From Moniliella sp. 'wahieum' (taxonomy: Eukaryota > Basidiomycota > Moniliellomycetes > Moniliellales > Moniliellaceae): a stretch of DNA of 64,000 nucleotides. Position 1 is the stretch's first letter. The number at the start of each line of letters is the position of its first letter. Positions 11,484 through 23,490 of the stretch are shown piece after piece. The stretch spans positions 62,001 through 126,000 of the forward strand of contig RSEE01000102.1 in NCBI GenBank assembly GCA_003971905.1, in the 5' to 3' direction. The notes under the pieces were generated by a model. That model did no database searches, had not been told where the DNA came from, and was given only the letters and a program-made list of their open reading frames with translations. Made by a program: the position numbers and the translations under genes.

Positions 11484-11991
11484 GTGAGGGATCGTCCAAA
11501 CCGGCCGAACTGGCGCCAGAGGACCACCCTCACCAGGCTCCACCGGCCCCCGTGTAACCTAACCGTGGGACTGGCTTACTCGTCTGTCTAGTGGTTGGTA
11601 GCATGCAACCCCTGCACGTGGGAATCCCTCCTCATGGGGGCGAGCCGTTTGCTACGTTCGTCGGCCCACCCCGCTTTTCCTAGTGTCAAGTGGTCGTATT
11701 CAATTGACATGGGGTAAGGAGGGGTGGCAAGACGGGTATGGATACACTGGGCTGGCGAGGTTCGAAGCTCATATAAAAGGCCACCTGACAAGGTGGATAA
11801 AGAAAGACAAAGCACGAGCTTATTGCAATCAATGAGAGGACGGCAGCGACGCACTTACTTGCTCCCTGCCCTGCTCTTGCCTCTCTGCCATGGCCAGAGA
11901 TCCCTTGTCGGCGCGAGCTCCAATAGAAAGAACCAACACCGCTAGGTGCAGCACGCCCTCAACCGGAACCCGAGAAGACAACAAGCCCACG
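11484..11991. other. Intergenic, nothing recognised
   Basis: Between the end of TIM50 and the tRNA-Gly terminator. No supportable gene. Confidence 0.5.
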
Positions 11992-11996
11992 AAAAA
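11992..11996 (-). terminator. Pol III terminator of tRNA-Gly
   Basis: Five A on the plus strand, thus TTTTT on the tRNA's strand, six bases past its 3' end. Confidence 0.7.
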
Positions 11997-12001
11997 GGAG
12001 T

Positions 12002-12104
12002 GCACTCGCCGGGATTCGAACCCGGGCAACAACTTGCTGTAGCTCCTCGTGATGGAACCCCGGTACATGGGAAAGTTGCATCTTAACCACTTGATCACGA
12101 GTGC
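12002..12104 (-). tRNA. trnG-CCC: tRNA-Gly(CCC) with a 32-nt intron
   Basis: Acceptor stem GCACTCG pairs with CGAGTGC (7 of 7). The T arm CCGGG-TTCGAAT-CCCGG is perfect. The anticodon stem CAACT pairs with AGTTG; the loop reads TT-CCC-A, with anticodon CCC at 12069-12071. An intron of about 32 nt begins one base 3' of the anticodon, the canonical nuclear position 37/38. The GTGGTTAAGAT segment is a normal D-loop and A box. Confidence 0.88.
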
Positions 12105-12176
12105 TTATACGAAGAAACGACATTTTCGTAGCCAGCCTTGGTCGTCTGGATCTGGTTCAGAACACCAAGTGGGGGT

Positions 12177-12225
12177 GTTGAACGTTGAACGTTCAAGTTG
12201 AACGGTGACTGTGACGGGTGAGCGG
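12177..12225 (+). repeat. 7-bp array in the MDJ1 promoter
   Basis: Seven consecutive 7-bp units: GTTGAAC, GTTGAAC, GTTCAAG, TTGAACG, GTGACTG, TGACGGG, TGAGCGG. It ends 74 bp before the MDJ1 ATG. The core TTGAACGGTG nearly matches TTCAACGGTG in the array upstream of the chitin synthase (37550). Confidence 0.7.
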
Positions 12226-12299
12226 TGCCACCGGTTCTTCCTGCCTTGCCGGCGACCTTTTTTTCCCTCGTGCGGCCGTCGCTGCGAAGACCAAGAGCG

Positions 12300-14131
12300 A
12301 TGATGCTGGGGCCGACGATGCGCATGCGCGTGGCCGGTCTGGCCGCGTCGACGGCATCGGCGTCGGCGTCGGCGTCGGTGTTGCACGTACCAGTGTCTGG
12401 CTCTGGGTTGTACCGCCACCGCCGTCCGCCGCGACCTGCGCTTGGTGGCGGTGGCGCGCGTGGCCTTTGCTGTTCGGCAGGAGATGGTCAGCGCATGCGG
12501 CTGAGCCGCCCGACCTGTACGCAGTGCTGGGCGTGGCGCGGGCCGCGTCGCCACGGCAGATCAAAGCGGCGTACTACGCCTTGGCCAAACGCTTCCATCC
12601 CGACTCGAACCCCACCGCCGCGGCGCAGGATCAGTTCATCGATATCCAGCTCGCGTACGAGGTACGTGTCCCCCCCCCCTCCTTTGCTTGGCTTGGCTTG
12701 GTGCGGTGCGGTGCGGTGCGGTGGGTGGTGGTGCGCTGTGCCGTTCCGCGCTGTGTAGCACATGTGTACTGACACACTCCTCCGCCTCGCGTCCCGGATG
12801 GGCAGACGTTGTCCGACACCGAGAAGCGTGCGGCGTACGATGGTGCGGCTCCGATGGCCGGGTGGGCCATGGGGCAGCGACGACGCCGACGCCGACGCAC
12901 GCCGACGCTGATGCTTGTGACGGCGAACGGAGCGGGTTTACCCAGGGCGGGTCGGATTCGATTTTTGGGCACTGTTCGGCACATTTGGGCCTCGATCTGG
13001 TTCTGGTTCTGGGTCTCGTTCTCAGTCGGGTCTGGTGCGCGGGGAGGACATTGAGACGAGCGTAACGCTGACGTTTGAAGAAGCGGCGATGGGCACGACG
13101 AAGCGAGTGGCGGTGACGCGGCTGTTGCGGTGCGAGCCGTGTGGGGGGTCCGGGGTGCGCAAGGGCGGCAAGAAGAGATCGTGTACCAAGTGCGGCGGAA
13201 CAGGAAGCCAAATGGCCGCGCTGCCTAGTGGTCGCCACTCGCTGCCACTTGTCGCCAGTGCCGTGGACGGGCGAGATGGTCCGGCCAGACGAAGAGTGTG
13301 AGAGATGCGCGGGATTGGGCACCGTGCACAAACGTGTTGTGGACCACGTCCATCTCGATCCCGGGGTGGAGGATGGGACACGGATACGGCTGGTTGGCCT
13401 TGGCCATGCTCCGCCTCACCACCCTGGTCCTGGTCCTGGAAGTGGTAGAAGTGGTGGTGGGAGCAGGTTCAGCGGCATCGAGGGCGACCTGCACGTGCGC
13501 GTGCATGTGCTGCCTTCCCGCACCTGGCGGCGCCAAGGAAGCCATCTGTTCTACACGGCCTTGCTGCCGTTTTACAAGGCTTTGCTAGGTGGGCATTAGC
13601 ATTCCCACGCTCGAGGGTATGGTGGACATACGCGTGCCCGCCTTGACAGAACAGGCGGACGAGTTGCTGGTCAAGGGCAAGGGTATGCCCATCACGGCCG
13701 GTTCGGCTGCTACGCCCCCCGAGCGCGGCGACTTGACCGTCCAGTTTCGCGTCCGATTGCCCACGTCCTTGTCGCCGCGCCAACGACAACTGTTGCAAGA
13801 GCTTGCGGACGATATGGAGAACACCCCGTATCTCCACACGAGGATCCCACCTCCCCTCTCCTTCTCCTCCCCTCCCCCTCTCCCTCTTACCCCGACCCTA
13901 GCCCGACCGAACGTGCATGAGGCACGTGTCTGCATCGTCTGTGCTGCAGCTACACGCTTCCCCCTTTGCGCTCATCTGTACAGTACCTATGGCGTTCTAA
14001 GCCCGCCCACATACGATGCCCCCATTCATATAACGTTCCCATGCATGAACGTAGCGAGAACCGACGCGGCCTCTTCGTGTCGGCAGGTGGGGAAAAATCG
14101 GTCGAGTCCGTGCAGTACACATCGAGTGTGA
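12300..14131 (+). CDS. MDJ1: MDJ1-type mitochondrial DnaJ (Hsp40) co-chaperone
   Basis: Type I DnaJ that stimulates mitochondrial Hsp70. The ATG at 12300 starts an Arg/Ala/Ser-rich presequence (RMRVAGLAASTASASASAS). J domain: PDLYAVLGVARAASPRQIKAAYYALAKRFHPD with the HPD motif intact, then LAYE, an intron 12662-12805 (GTACGT...CAG), and TLSDTEKRAAYD. The Cys-rich zinc domain shows CEPCGGSG, CTKCGGTGS and CERCAGLG; the third CxxC lies in a frame-shifted stretch at about 13235-13250. C-terminal substrate domain: DHVHLDPGVEDGTRIRL, GDLHVRVHV, FYTALLPFYKALLGG, ISIPTLEGMVDIRVP, GDLTVQFRVRLPTSLSPRQRQLLQELADD. The last conserved residues are near 13840; the open frame runs to 14131, so the true end may be earlier through an intron. 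About five single-base breaks. Confidence 0.88.
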
Positions 14132-14175
14132 CCAAACGAGATGGTCAGTGATATTCGAGGCCAGGCAATGCCGAA

Positions 14176-16507
14176 TCAGCGTCGGCGCCTGGGAGGAAGG
14201 GGCTCAGCCAAGCCGACGGCTTCCGCCTCGGCGGCCAACTCGGCTAGTTCATCTTGCATTTCCTCCTCGAGGGTGGGACGGGCAGGTGGGGGGAAGGAAG
14301 AAGCGAGGGGTGCGGGTGCGCGGCCGCCGTGCTTTCCATCGCATCCATGGCTTCTTCCCGCACCTTGGTAGCCTGTACTTGGGCGCGCAGCGTGTCCCGC
14401 AGCCGACAGAGACGAAGTACATGTTGGTCCGCGGCGCGTTGGGCGATCGACTGGGCAGCAATCACGTTCGTATTTGCCTTGTGCTGTTCCTCCAGAGCCG
14501 CACGGAGCTCGTCACGTTCCTGCTCCAGGTGGAGTGTATCGGACTGGATGGTACGCAAGGCGTGTCGTACCTTCCTGCTCTCTGCCAGTACGTCGCGTTC
14601 GGCGGCAGTCAGGGTATGAAGGCGTTCTGACAAACGCGTACGCCGCGCCGCCAATCGTTTCTCGTCCAACAGCGCCGTCTGCTTTTCAATCAACATATCT
14701 GCCGTTTGCGTAGCAGAATGCGGGTTTGCCATCGTACCTTCTCGCCAGGCTCGATGAAGGGGCCAGTAGCCAAAAAGGGATGGGAGCGACCGTCTTTGCG
14801 CGACTCGTCTCCTTCCCTCCGAGCCCACATTCACACCCGTTCGCACCGCTTCTGACGCCGCATCTTCCTCGGCCGCCTGGGCGTGCGCCAGCTCAATAGC
14901 CGTCATGGGCTGCCCCAACTGCGGGGCCAACTTGACATCGATCGCAGCCATGGCCGATTGACTTGCGCCGACGCCCAAGCCGTCATAGGAGGAAGCAATG
15001 GCCGTAGCTGGCGGGCACGTCTTGGTGTCCGAGGTCAACACGTTGCCCAACACATCAATGTGAGGGCTGTACGTAGCGCTGCGGACCAACATAGCAATCA
15101 CCTGGTACGGCAATGCGAGTAAATTCCATTGTGGAATCCGCGGCTCCACCACCACCACGGGGCCTACATGGGTCTTTTGCACAATGTCCGCATCGGTATC
15201 GTCCACAGACACCACGCTCGGGAGCGGGCACGACAACGGAACGAACCATACCGCTTTGGCAAGGAGGATGGAGGTGTCGCTGAGCGACTGCGGACCGTCT
15301 TGGACCAAGTTGGCCAGCGCTGTACGCGCATGCAAGGGTACGTGCGAGCTGGCGCGGATCTGGTCCGCAATAAACAGCCGATGGGACGCTGGCCAGCTCG
15401 TTGGCGGCGGCACGTCACCAGCATCGCCCACGCCAGGCAGAAGGGAGAAACATCGCGCATCGGCTCGGGGTCGCAGACGATCCAATGCATCCCCCGACTC
15501 GATGCCCCGCCGGTCCAGGGTAGGCGACCAGCGGATGGGCGCGGCGGTCGCGCGCCACGCATGGTCTCGCAGGTCCAGCGCGACCGTGCGCTGGCCGGGC
15601 AAGACCAGCTCGGTGGAGCCGTGCGGCGGCGGGGCGGAGACCGAGTGGGGAGACGAACGCGGGCTGGGAGAGGTAAGGGTGGAAGAGCTGTGCGGGGACA
15701 GCTGGACCACACCGGCCAGTTCGGTGCTGGCCAAAGGGGATGCGAGCCGGGGCGTTTGGCGGGCGGGGAGGGGCTGCTGTCCTGGCCGCTGGCAAGAGGA
15801 GGGAGTGAGGACGAAGAGCGCGAATGGAGGCTGCGATAGAGAGGCTGGGTCTGGAAGGTGGCGGGCGAGTGGGCTTTGGTGCTCGGCGTCCGCGGCGAGA
15901 GAGGCGAGGCGGCGGAGGGAAGGGGGTGCCGATGGCGGCCCCTGGAAGGGACGGGCGGGAGAGGGGGCGTCGCGAAACAGGGGTGTTGAGGGGCCGGGAG
16001 CAGACGCAGGGGGGGTCCTGGGGGGGGGCGTGCGGGGGAGGCGGAGCGGGAGGCAGAGCGGGGAGCAGAGCTGGGGGGCGAGACGGAGGTGGACTTGTGA
16101 TGGAGATGGGGTTGGAGTTGGGGTTGGATGGGGGATGGTGTTGGAGTTGGAGGTGGGCGGGCGTGGGCGTGGCGGCGGGCGCAGAGTCGGAGCTGGAGAT
16201 GGAGATGATGTTGGAGCGGCCGCTGGAGCTGGACTGGGAGCTGGACTGGGAGCTGGACTGGGAGCTCGAATGGGCGCTGGAGTGGGCGCTGGAACTGAAG
16301 CTGGAACCGAAGCTGGAGCCCGAGGCAGAGCCCGAAGCGGAGCCCGAAGCGGAGCCCGAAGCGGAGCCCGAGCAGAGCCCGAAGCGGAGCCCGAAGCGGA
16401 GCCCGAAGCGGAGCCCGAGGCGAGCCCGAGCTGGACGGCGAGCTGGAGCTGGTGGTGCTCGCAGAGCCAGAGCTGCGGCGGGAGCGAGCGGGAGTCGTGC
16501 GGCCCAT
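14176..16507 (-). CDS. Unrecognised Ser/Pro-rich protein with a C-terminal coiled coil
   Basis: Family not recognised. The ATG at 16507 gives MGRTTPARSRRSSGSAS. Regions: a Ser-rich segment with GSAS repeats and SSQSSSQSSS (about 16160-16440); a long Pro-rich disordered part (about 15640-16160); a folded-looking part of some 200 residues with ARCFSLLPGVGD, HRLFIADQIRAS, LLAKAVWFVPLSCPLP and PQWNLLALPYQVIAMLVRSATY (about 15000-15600); then a strong coiled coil rich in Leu, Glu and Arg from about 14700 to 14380 (LIEKQTALLDEKRLAARRTR, DTLHLEQERDELRAALEEQ); an Ala-rich link; and an acidic helix EEEMQDELAELAAEAEA, ending in PPRRRR. The order disordered, folded, coiled resembles adaptor or tethering proteins, but no known family was matched. 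It is divergent from SPP2 and convergent with MDJ1. Confidence 0.6.
16318..16430 (-). repeat. 12-bp coding repeat (Gly-Ser-Ala-Ser)
   Basis: Repeated GGAGCCCGAAGC on the plus strand in 12-bp steps, encoding GSAS units on the minus strand inside the coiled-coil gene. Two blocks are separated by a slightly diverged unit. Confidence 0.8.
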
Positions 16508-16627
16508 GTCCGGCGTCGTGCTCGTCGTGCTCGCCGTGCTGCTCGCCGTGTCCCAGGGCCGGGGCGAGGGAGGTGGTGGTGGTGAGGCTGGCGTGTCGCG
16601 CGCAACGCAATGCCGTGCTGTGCCTGG

Positions 16628-16641
16628 GCGTCACGTGACGC
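16628..16641. promoter_or_regulatory. GCGTCACGTGACGC palindrome, coiled-coil/SPP2 promoter
   Basis: A perfect 14-bp inverted repeat centred on CACGTG, 27 bp upstream of the SPP2 ATG and 121 bp upstream of the coiled-coil ATG. The shared promoter is only 160 bp. Confidence 0.55.
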
Positions 16642-16667
16642 GCCCTTGACACGCAGAACACCAATCG

Positions 16668-18147
16668 ATGGGCCCAAGATTTTCTTTCCAAGTGCCGCCG
16701 CCAACGCCGCCATCGCGCCCCACCGCCATGAGCGTCCAGCGCGCCGCGGCCTTTGCCGCCGACCAAGACGACGGCGAGGGCAGTGGAAACGCCGCCGCCG
16801 CTTCGTCCCACACCCTCACCACCTTCCACCACGGCCAACGCCCTGCTGCTGAGCGCGCCGCCGAGCGTGCCGCCGCGCGTGCCGCCCATGCTGCCCGCCA
16901 CCGCGTCATCCCTGCTCTCCCTGACGACGACCTGCGTGCCCGTGCCCGCGCCCGCGCCCAAGCCCAAGCCCAGCCTCCTTCCCACCCGGATCCGTCCCCA
17001 GAGACGGTCGGCGGCGCTCCTGACCGTGTTGGTCTCTTCCTGCCCACCGCGCGCCGCGCGCCGCACCCCAGCGTAGCCTAAGCTCCACCCCCCACCCGAC
17101 CGCCAAGACGGGTCCCGCGCAGGCACGCCCCCTTCTCCCGAGGCGGAATTGGAAGCTGCGGCCCGCGCTGCCGTTCTATCCGGTCGCTCTGCTATGGATG
17201 CCAGGCCGGACCAGGCCGCGATCCCACTGAGCGCGGCCAACGAGCTGTACCAACTGCGGCAAGATGTGCACGATCGGCCGGATGCGCCGACAGAGGCGGC
17301 GTACGCTGCCACGCCTGTCGAGGGATTCGGAGCGGCGATGTTACGTGGGATGGGGTGGAAGCCTGGGCAGGGTGCAGGTAGGAGGCGCGACGGGCCAGAA
17401 CACGCTCCGGAGCACAAACGCCGTCCTGCACTTCTTGGCTTGGGCGCTGCGCCTAAGCTGACGGAATTGCTCGACAAGCGCTCTGGCGCTTCGCATGCCA
17501 AGCCTGCTGCTGTTCGTCAACAGGCTCGTGACTATCGCCCCATTTCTCGCCGCGAACGTGCGAAAGAGGAAGGCGCGGGAGATGGCCCGTCAAAGCAAGC
17601 CCCAGCCTCGGACAAAGATGTGAATCGGCAGTCCGAGCCAAGGAGCAGTCGTCGGCACGATGAGGACCGCCGATCTCACCAGAGGGACGAGGGGAGCCGT
17701 TCTCACCAAAGGGACGAGAGCAACCGTTCTCGTCGTAAAGACGAGGACACCCGTTCTCACCGTGCGGATGAGGACCGCCGTTCCCAACATCGCTCCAGCC
17801 AGCACTCGTCGCATCGGGACGACCGGCCTCGCTCCGATTCTCACCGTTCCGATCGTTCCCGGTACCGATCGCATTCCTCTCGGTATGATTCCTCACGAGC
17901 TGAGCGCCCCCGCCATGAGCGTTCCCATCGTCCGAGGGACAGGGATGCGCGCGAGCACGAGCGCGAGCGCGAACGCGAACGCGAACGCTCCCTTTCCCCG
18001 AGGGGAGCCCAAGAAGATAGTGCGCCCTCCCACCGCCCACACTACATATTTGAATCGAGAAACCCGCCCATGTCATGCATCATGTCGCTTCTACGAATGC
18101 CCATTTACTCGCTCGGTTTTTGGACGAAATCGACCGAGAACAGATAA
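16668..18147 (+). CDS. SPP2: SPP2/GPKOW-type spliceosomal G-patch protein
   Basis: Spp2 binds the DEAH helicase Prp2 and activates it in the first step of splicing; nuclear. The ATG at 16668 gives MGPRFSFQV, matching the family's KFSF-like N-terminus, then an Ala/Arg-rich linker with RHRVIPALPDD. The diagnostic part is TPVEGFGAAMLRGMGWKPGQG followed by KRRPALLGLGA, the Spp2-type G-patch. The C-terminal third (about 17640-18010) is an Arg/Ser/Asp/His-rich low-complexity tail (SRSHQRDE, RRKDEDTRSH) ending in alternating Arg-Glu, typical of GPKOW proteins. One frame change near 17082-17148. The exact stop after the RE tail is uncertain. Confidence 0.87.
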
Positions 18148-18571
18148 TGTGGCTCTCAGAGAAAGCCAGGGGGCTGGTGCTCGTTGGTGAAATAGGGTGT
18201 GCGCTTCCCGCAACGCCATCGATACTCTCTCTTTTCAATTCGTTCGGGTAAAGACGCAAAGACTCCGGAAGCACTGCGAACCAACCACACTGATATCCCC
18301 GCGCCGAGACGTTGGTCCAGGCGCGGATCGGAAGCCGCAGAAAGGCACCACAACAACTCAAGCGTTCACCATATGGACTTTGACCGCACAGAAGGACCTA
18401 GGCCACATTCTCCCTCGCAGCTTCTGGTGTCCTTCTGGTGTCCTGAACATGTTCAGTCCGCTTGGGAAGACCATCTTGCACCGCCAGCGATCAAGGATCA
18501 TCGATCAAGCTTCAAGGCACCGCTTCGGACAACCTTTACGTATTCCAAGCATGTTTTTGTTTGAGCAAGTG
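18148..18571. other. Intergenic, no gene seen
   Basis: Between SPP2 and tRNA-Asp. No motif or frame that I can support. Confidence 0.5.
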
Positions 18572-18655
18572 TCTCCGATAGTTTAGTGGCTATGACACGT
18601 CCCTGTCATGTTGACGGACGTTCGGACGAGACCGGGTTCGATTCCCGGTCGGAGA
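18572..18655 (+). tRNA. trnD-GUC: tRNA-Asp(GUC) with a ~14-nt intron
   Basis: Acceptor stem TCTCCGA pairs with TCGGAGA. The D arm contains TAGTTTAGTGGCTATGA. The anticodon stem CGTCC pairs with GGACG and the loop is CT-GTC-A, with an intron of about 14 nt after position 37. T arm ACCGGGTTCGATTCCCGGT is perfect. Confidence 0.9.
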
Positions 18656-18659
18656 GAAC

Positions 18660-18664
18660 TTTTT
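18660..18664 (+). terminator. Pol III terminator of tRNA-Asp
   Basis: TTTTT four bases past the tRNA 3' end. Confidence 0.7.
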
Positions 18665-21600
18665 GTCATGCTCTACCCGAAGCAGCGTGACTCGAGACGG
18701 CAGTCTCCTACACACACATTACCACCATTTCTCATCACTATACGTGGGAGAGATTGTTCTCTCTTGGGTATTCAACGAGGGAAAGCCAAGAGCTCTGCGG
18801 AGGGCGTGGTGATTTCACTTGGCTCACACGCCAAAAACGAGTCGTTAGAACTGTTCACCCACACGTACGAGAACAGATACAGTAGTGGGAAGTGTCTCTC
18901 TCTTATAGTTGGTCTGCCAGCGAACCCTCTCTACCCATCGGGAACGTCTGCACGTTGCTCTCTACTAACCTCCGGCGAGGGATCAGACGAACACCATCAC
19001 ACAACTTTTTCTTTGTCTCTCCCCCTTCAGTTCTGGCATATATGTGTGGGAAATACATGCAGCTAACTACGACATCCGCCACCACAGTGAGGGACATATA
19101 TACCAACAATGAAATCGCCCTTCTCTGTGCACCTCCTCATATGGTAACTCTATACTCTCAGTGACTAGCTCTGGACGGCAGACGGTCTGTGAATGTGGAC
19201 AGAGCAGTAAGTGGGGTATCCTCTTGGACGTGTTCCCTTCTGAGTACCCCGCGTGCTGACCACTCAGGCTACTGAGGCCGCTACATGTATACTGAGAGTA
19301 ACATGCGGCTCTCACATTGGCTGCTGCGCTGGGCAATCAAGCGAGCAAAAAAAGCAGTGACATGGGGGGGAGCCGTTGCCAGTACAGGCGAACGAAGGGA
19401 ATCGATAAGCTGAAAACTAGTAGAGGCATCTTTTTCTTATATCATTGTCAAAGGTGAAGGAAATCTTAGAGGGACTGGGATGAGATATCAGGGTTCATAC
19501 CTAAAACGGTCGTCAGAAAGAGAGGATACTATAGAATAGAGATTATTGTCGCACCGAGAAAAGCGAAGAGATCACACAGTCTGTGGATCCTCATGAGAGA
19601 CCCACAGTTTTCGTCCCCCACAGCTTACATTTCTTCCAATGGAATCCACATGAGATCGTTCAGAGTTTACCGTCGACCTGACTGTATGTTTCCTTACAAA
19701 ACGGTCTATGACATTGAGTCTGCATATATAGTAGATGTGCTTGCGAAAACTGAACGGTAAACGTCCCGTGTGTGGACACCAGTGAGTACGAGTAGTACTA
19801 CTCTCTGACGGGTCACACACCCATTCCCGCCAGCTATGTGGGTATGACCATGTTCTAGATCTTCCTTGATTCCTTTACGTCTCTTTCCCCTCATCACGCG
19901 CGTGGTTTACCGTCTGATTCTTCTTCTCCTCCGGTTATAAGGCACCATTCCATACAGCCTGAATGAATACCATCGGCATCCAAAGCAATCTCCTTCCTAC
20001 TACACTCTCACCGTTGGTATTGAGACCTGAACTGTGACGGGGTTGCTGGCGTCCCAGGGGAGACCTTCCCTGCCCATCGGGACAAGACTCACGGAGGACG
20101 GAACGCGATTCAGATCCAAAGCCCAAGGAGCACTGGCATGAACGTTGGAGTGTCGTGAGCAGTGCTTTACTGTGGTCGTCGGACACAAAACCAGGCATAG
20201 TCCCCTGGAATTTGCTGGTTAAGGGTCGGAGGATCAAGCGGGGAGTCCTGATGAGAGGAGGGAGGGTATAAGCGAGCTGATGGGAAAGGTGGCTCTTCTA
20301 GAGTGGAGTTGGCCTAGAGAAAGGATGAAGGGGAAAGGAAGGAATCAGAATGGTGGGCGGCTTGGGTCATCACAACTGGATCTAAGAACATGCAGGTTTT
20401 ATAGAAGAGAAAGGGATCCAAGGGAAGACCAACAGGTTTACAGAAAAAGGGGGGACGAGTCAAAAGGAAGCAGTGAGGACCAAGCGCGAGAGGCACGAGG
20501 TGAGATACGAGGCGAGGGTCAAGGGCGAAGTGGACCCGAGACGAGAAACGAGGCGGGAGAGCGGGTCGAGATCATGTGTAGCGTTTTGGATTTTTAGTCG
20601 AGTGCGAGCGGAGAAGAGACCAATTGATATGGATTTGTAGATGTGCTGAGAATCCGAGTCACGAGAGCGAAGGATAGCAAACTTGAGTAGTGATAGGTAG
20701 AGAATCCGAGACGCGAGAGCGACGATGAGAGGAAGTGGCGGTGGCGCGACTTAATCGTCGCTCCGTGACATGAGCAAGCCCTGAGTCTAGGACGTTGAAC
20801 GCCATATTGGACCCAGAGCCTCTGCCGCTCGTCCAGAGGAAACTGCTGGTATGTAACAGGACGGTGTACCCACACATCTTGAAGTCTTCCGTACAAGTAC
20901 TCTGTAGACTCCGCCTCATCGAACGAATTTAGGGAACACACGATATAGTATTTTGTTGATATGCAACGTCGACAGTAGTGTGATTCACAAGCCCTCGACG
21001 CAGTGGTGAACGTCTATCCTTTTGACCCCTCTCGCGTTTCCCGAAACGAAGCTACCATCCGACCCTCCTATATCTTCTCTCTCTCTTCAAGCTTCACATT
21101 ATATCTTCTTCCCTTCCTCGCACGCACCGTCTATCCCTAAAGGAAAGACCAACTCACACGTTCCTACAAAATATGACTTTTGATTAGCTTGTGATGATAA
21201 ATTTGGTCACTCGCTGGCCGACATGATGCCGGCCACACGTTATCGGTATACCTTGTGTGTATGTCCATCCACCACCTTTTGTCTTATCGAGTATTTATCA
21301 TTCCGGATGTGGCCATGATGCTATCCACGACTGAGCCCCAACGGCCTAACGCGCTGATGCGCTGCTGATGTTACATCATGGTCAATTCATACTACTAAGG
21401 GAACTCTCAGGGTACTCCCGTATCATTTGCGAAACTGGTGCAACAAGGAGAGGAGAAACGCTTCCCTCCTCGACACCAGTCTTTCGCTAATACTCTTGCG
21501 TTTTTGGTGCCGACAGCGCTTTCCAACGTCGTCTCTTGTGACATGAGAGCGCTATCGTTGTTGTTTTCACGCGAAGACGAGATAAAGATTAAGCGACCGA

Positions 21601-22165
21601 CGGGCGCGCTATCTCCAGAGTGTAACATGCGTGTGAGAGCATATGAGCTCTTTTCCCCGGCGAGTTTGTGCAACAGGATCGCCGCTTTGGGTGTGGCGCA
21701 AACCTCTGTGGGACATGTGACACACGTGAGGTGAAATGGGACAGTCACATCTGAGATCTGACCGCGGGAGCGCATGGAGATCGGAGAGGACTAGGTGTAT
21801 TGGTGTATTGTCACATGCATCACATGCCATGTCACATGTCATGCATCATGGGGTGGCCGGTAGGTATACGTTCCAAGGTCTCTAAGGCCTGAAGCGAGTG
21901 AGTAACGGGTATACTATAAAGACGGCAGAGTGCAAGCTACAGTGCATGTAGAAGGTCAGGACCAACCTGAGGATAAGGAAGTTAATATGCAGATCACTGA
22001 GCTATGAAGTGCCGATATGAGCTCTTGAGAGATGGTCGAGGTGATTGGAGTGATGCAACGATCGACATACGTGCATGCTGAACTTCAGCGGTAAGCGATA
22101 CCATGCGCCAACAACATGAGGATACGCTGCAGCTTCATAATGCATAACCTAACCCAAGCATCAAT

Positions 22166-22193
22166 AAGCTTCAAGCTTCAAGCAACTTGAAGC
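22166..22193. repeat. 7-bp array (AAGCTTC units)
   Basis: AAGCTTC, AAGCTTC, AAGCAAC, TTGAAGC in exact 7-bp steps; the last unit is close to the reverse complement of the first. Confidence 0.65.
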
Positions 22194-22405
22194 TCGTGTC
22201 CATCTGGGCAAACTTAAGAGAGAGATAGCCAATGTAAGCGGAAAAGGGTCGTTAATGGATGTTGGCATGGCCGCGTGGTAGATGCCAGCACACGCGACGA
22301 AACTACTATACCATCCCGGCCATCACATCCCCTCTCACCGACGACAACGGAGCCGAGTTTATTCGGGCGTACCACTGAGTGACTGGAGTGACCCGCGAAG
22401 ACGTA

Positions 22406-22448
22406 GTTACTGGTTACCGGTTACCGGTTACACCGTTTATCGATTATC
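22406..22448. repeat. 7-bp array (GTTAC core) with TTATCGATTATC
   Basis: GTTA starts at 22406, 22413, 22420 and 22427, then the sequence passes into TTATCGATTATC at 22437-22448. Confidence 0.75.
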
Positions 22449-22823
22449 CTCTCTGTTTGAGCTTTAAGCTGTCACTCTTTAGACTGTGCCGCCTCAGCCT
22501 GAGGCCTGAGGTACACATAAACGTGAAAAAGACCGGAGCTGACGGGTGTGATACAGCAGCTGGCAGGCAATCCAATATCCAACGATGCCACCTTTCCGTC
22601 ACCATTCGCTTCGTGTCCAAACGATGGTGCCGAAGACGACAAACGCGTCTTCCGTCCCCCCTTGGGATTTTGCCAGGATGTGATTTTGAGTGGAGAGGTA
22701 AGCAGTATATAATGGGAGAAGATGTTGGACATGATAGAAGACGTCGGACGAGTGACCCACACTCATGTATAATGTCGGTAGCGCCGTGCGCGTGAAGCTC
22801 GACAGGAATACATCTCTGACAGA

Positions 22824-22886
22824 GTGACAAGTGACCGGTTACCGGTTACCGGTTACCAGGGACTAGTGATTAATGATTGGTACGAT
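22824..22886. repeat. Nine-unit 7-bp array, consensus about GTKACCG
   Basis: Consecutive units GTGACAA, GTGACCG, GTTACCG, GTTACCG, GTTACCA, GGGACTA, GTGATTA, ATGATTG, GTACGAT. The sequence drifts along the array but the 7-bp step never slips over 63 bp. Confidence 0.8.
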
Positions 22887-23207
22887 TAGTGACTCTGGTC
22901 ACCCGGTCACAGTCACTTGACATACGTGTCTTCCACCCACGCACATGGCCCAGAAAATAACATGCGCGAGAGCCTGCGTGTCGGAACTCTCTGATCTGAT
23001 GGGGTCGAGACGGGCAACATATAGGAACGAGGTTTGTTGGAGATGATCGATGACACGGACACGAAAATGCCCTGACACCCGGGGGGCTCAGAAGCCAGTC
23101 ATGTGCATGAGCGATAGTCATGGCCAGGTCCAGAACCCAGTTCCTAGATACATGCGGGCCCATCAAACGCCCCAAGGTATATTTTCTTCCAGCACATGGT
23201 CGTGCGC

Positions 23208-23228
23208 AGTGACTAGTGACTAGTGAAT
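23208..23228. repeat. 7-bp array (AGTGACT)
   Basis: AGTGACT, AGTGACT, AGTGAAT. Confidence 0.65.
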
Positions 23229-23490
23229 GTCATATTCTGCGAAGATAGTGGTGGGTTGGCTGGATGGCAGGGGATGCCGGTACAGGGCGGATTATGAAAA
23301 GAGTTTAGAGTGAGATGTAGCATGCTTCTGTTCCTTGTTGCGCATCTCCACGTGTCCTGATGACGGGGACAGGTGACGCGACGTGCCATACATGGCGTGG
23401 CCAACATACAGGCCATGCACATTGGCCGAAATTGCGAGCACAGCACAGAGAAGAGTGGACGCCGGGACGGGAGAAACGGTGGGAATGGAC

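Noticed and set aside
14244-17501. A 1,085-codon open frame on the minus strand spanning two genes
   Set aside because: It covers SPP2 in antisense and only its 14244-15600 part matches the coiled-coil protein. GC-rich DNA gives long chance frames.
19148-19300. Inverted repeat suggesting a MITE
   Set aside because: Only about 10 bp of the arms match and no target-site duplication is visible.
20280-20597. Arg/Glu/Gly-rich plus-strand frame of 105 codons
   Set aside because: Purine-rich simple sequence; no conserved features, and the opposite strand is equally open.
22379-22795. A 138-codon plus-strand frame in the gene-poor region
   Set aside because: Starts at GTG-like codons inside a 7-bp array, has no protein-like composition and no family match.
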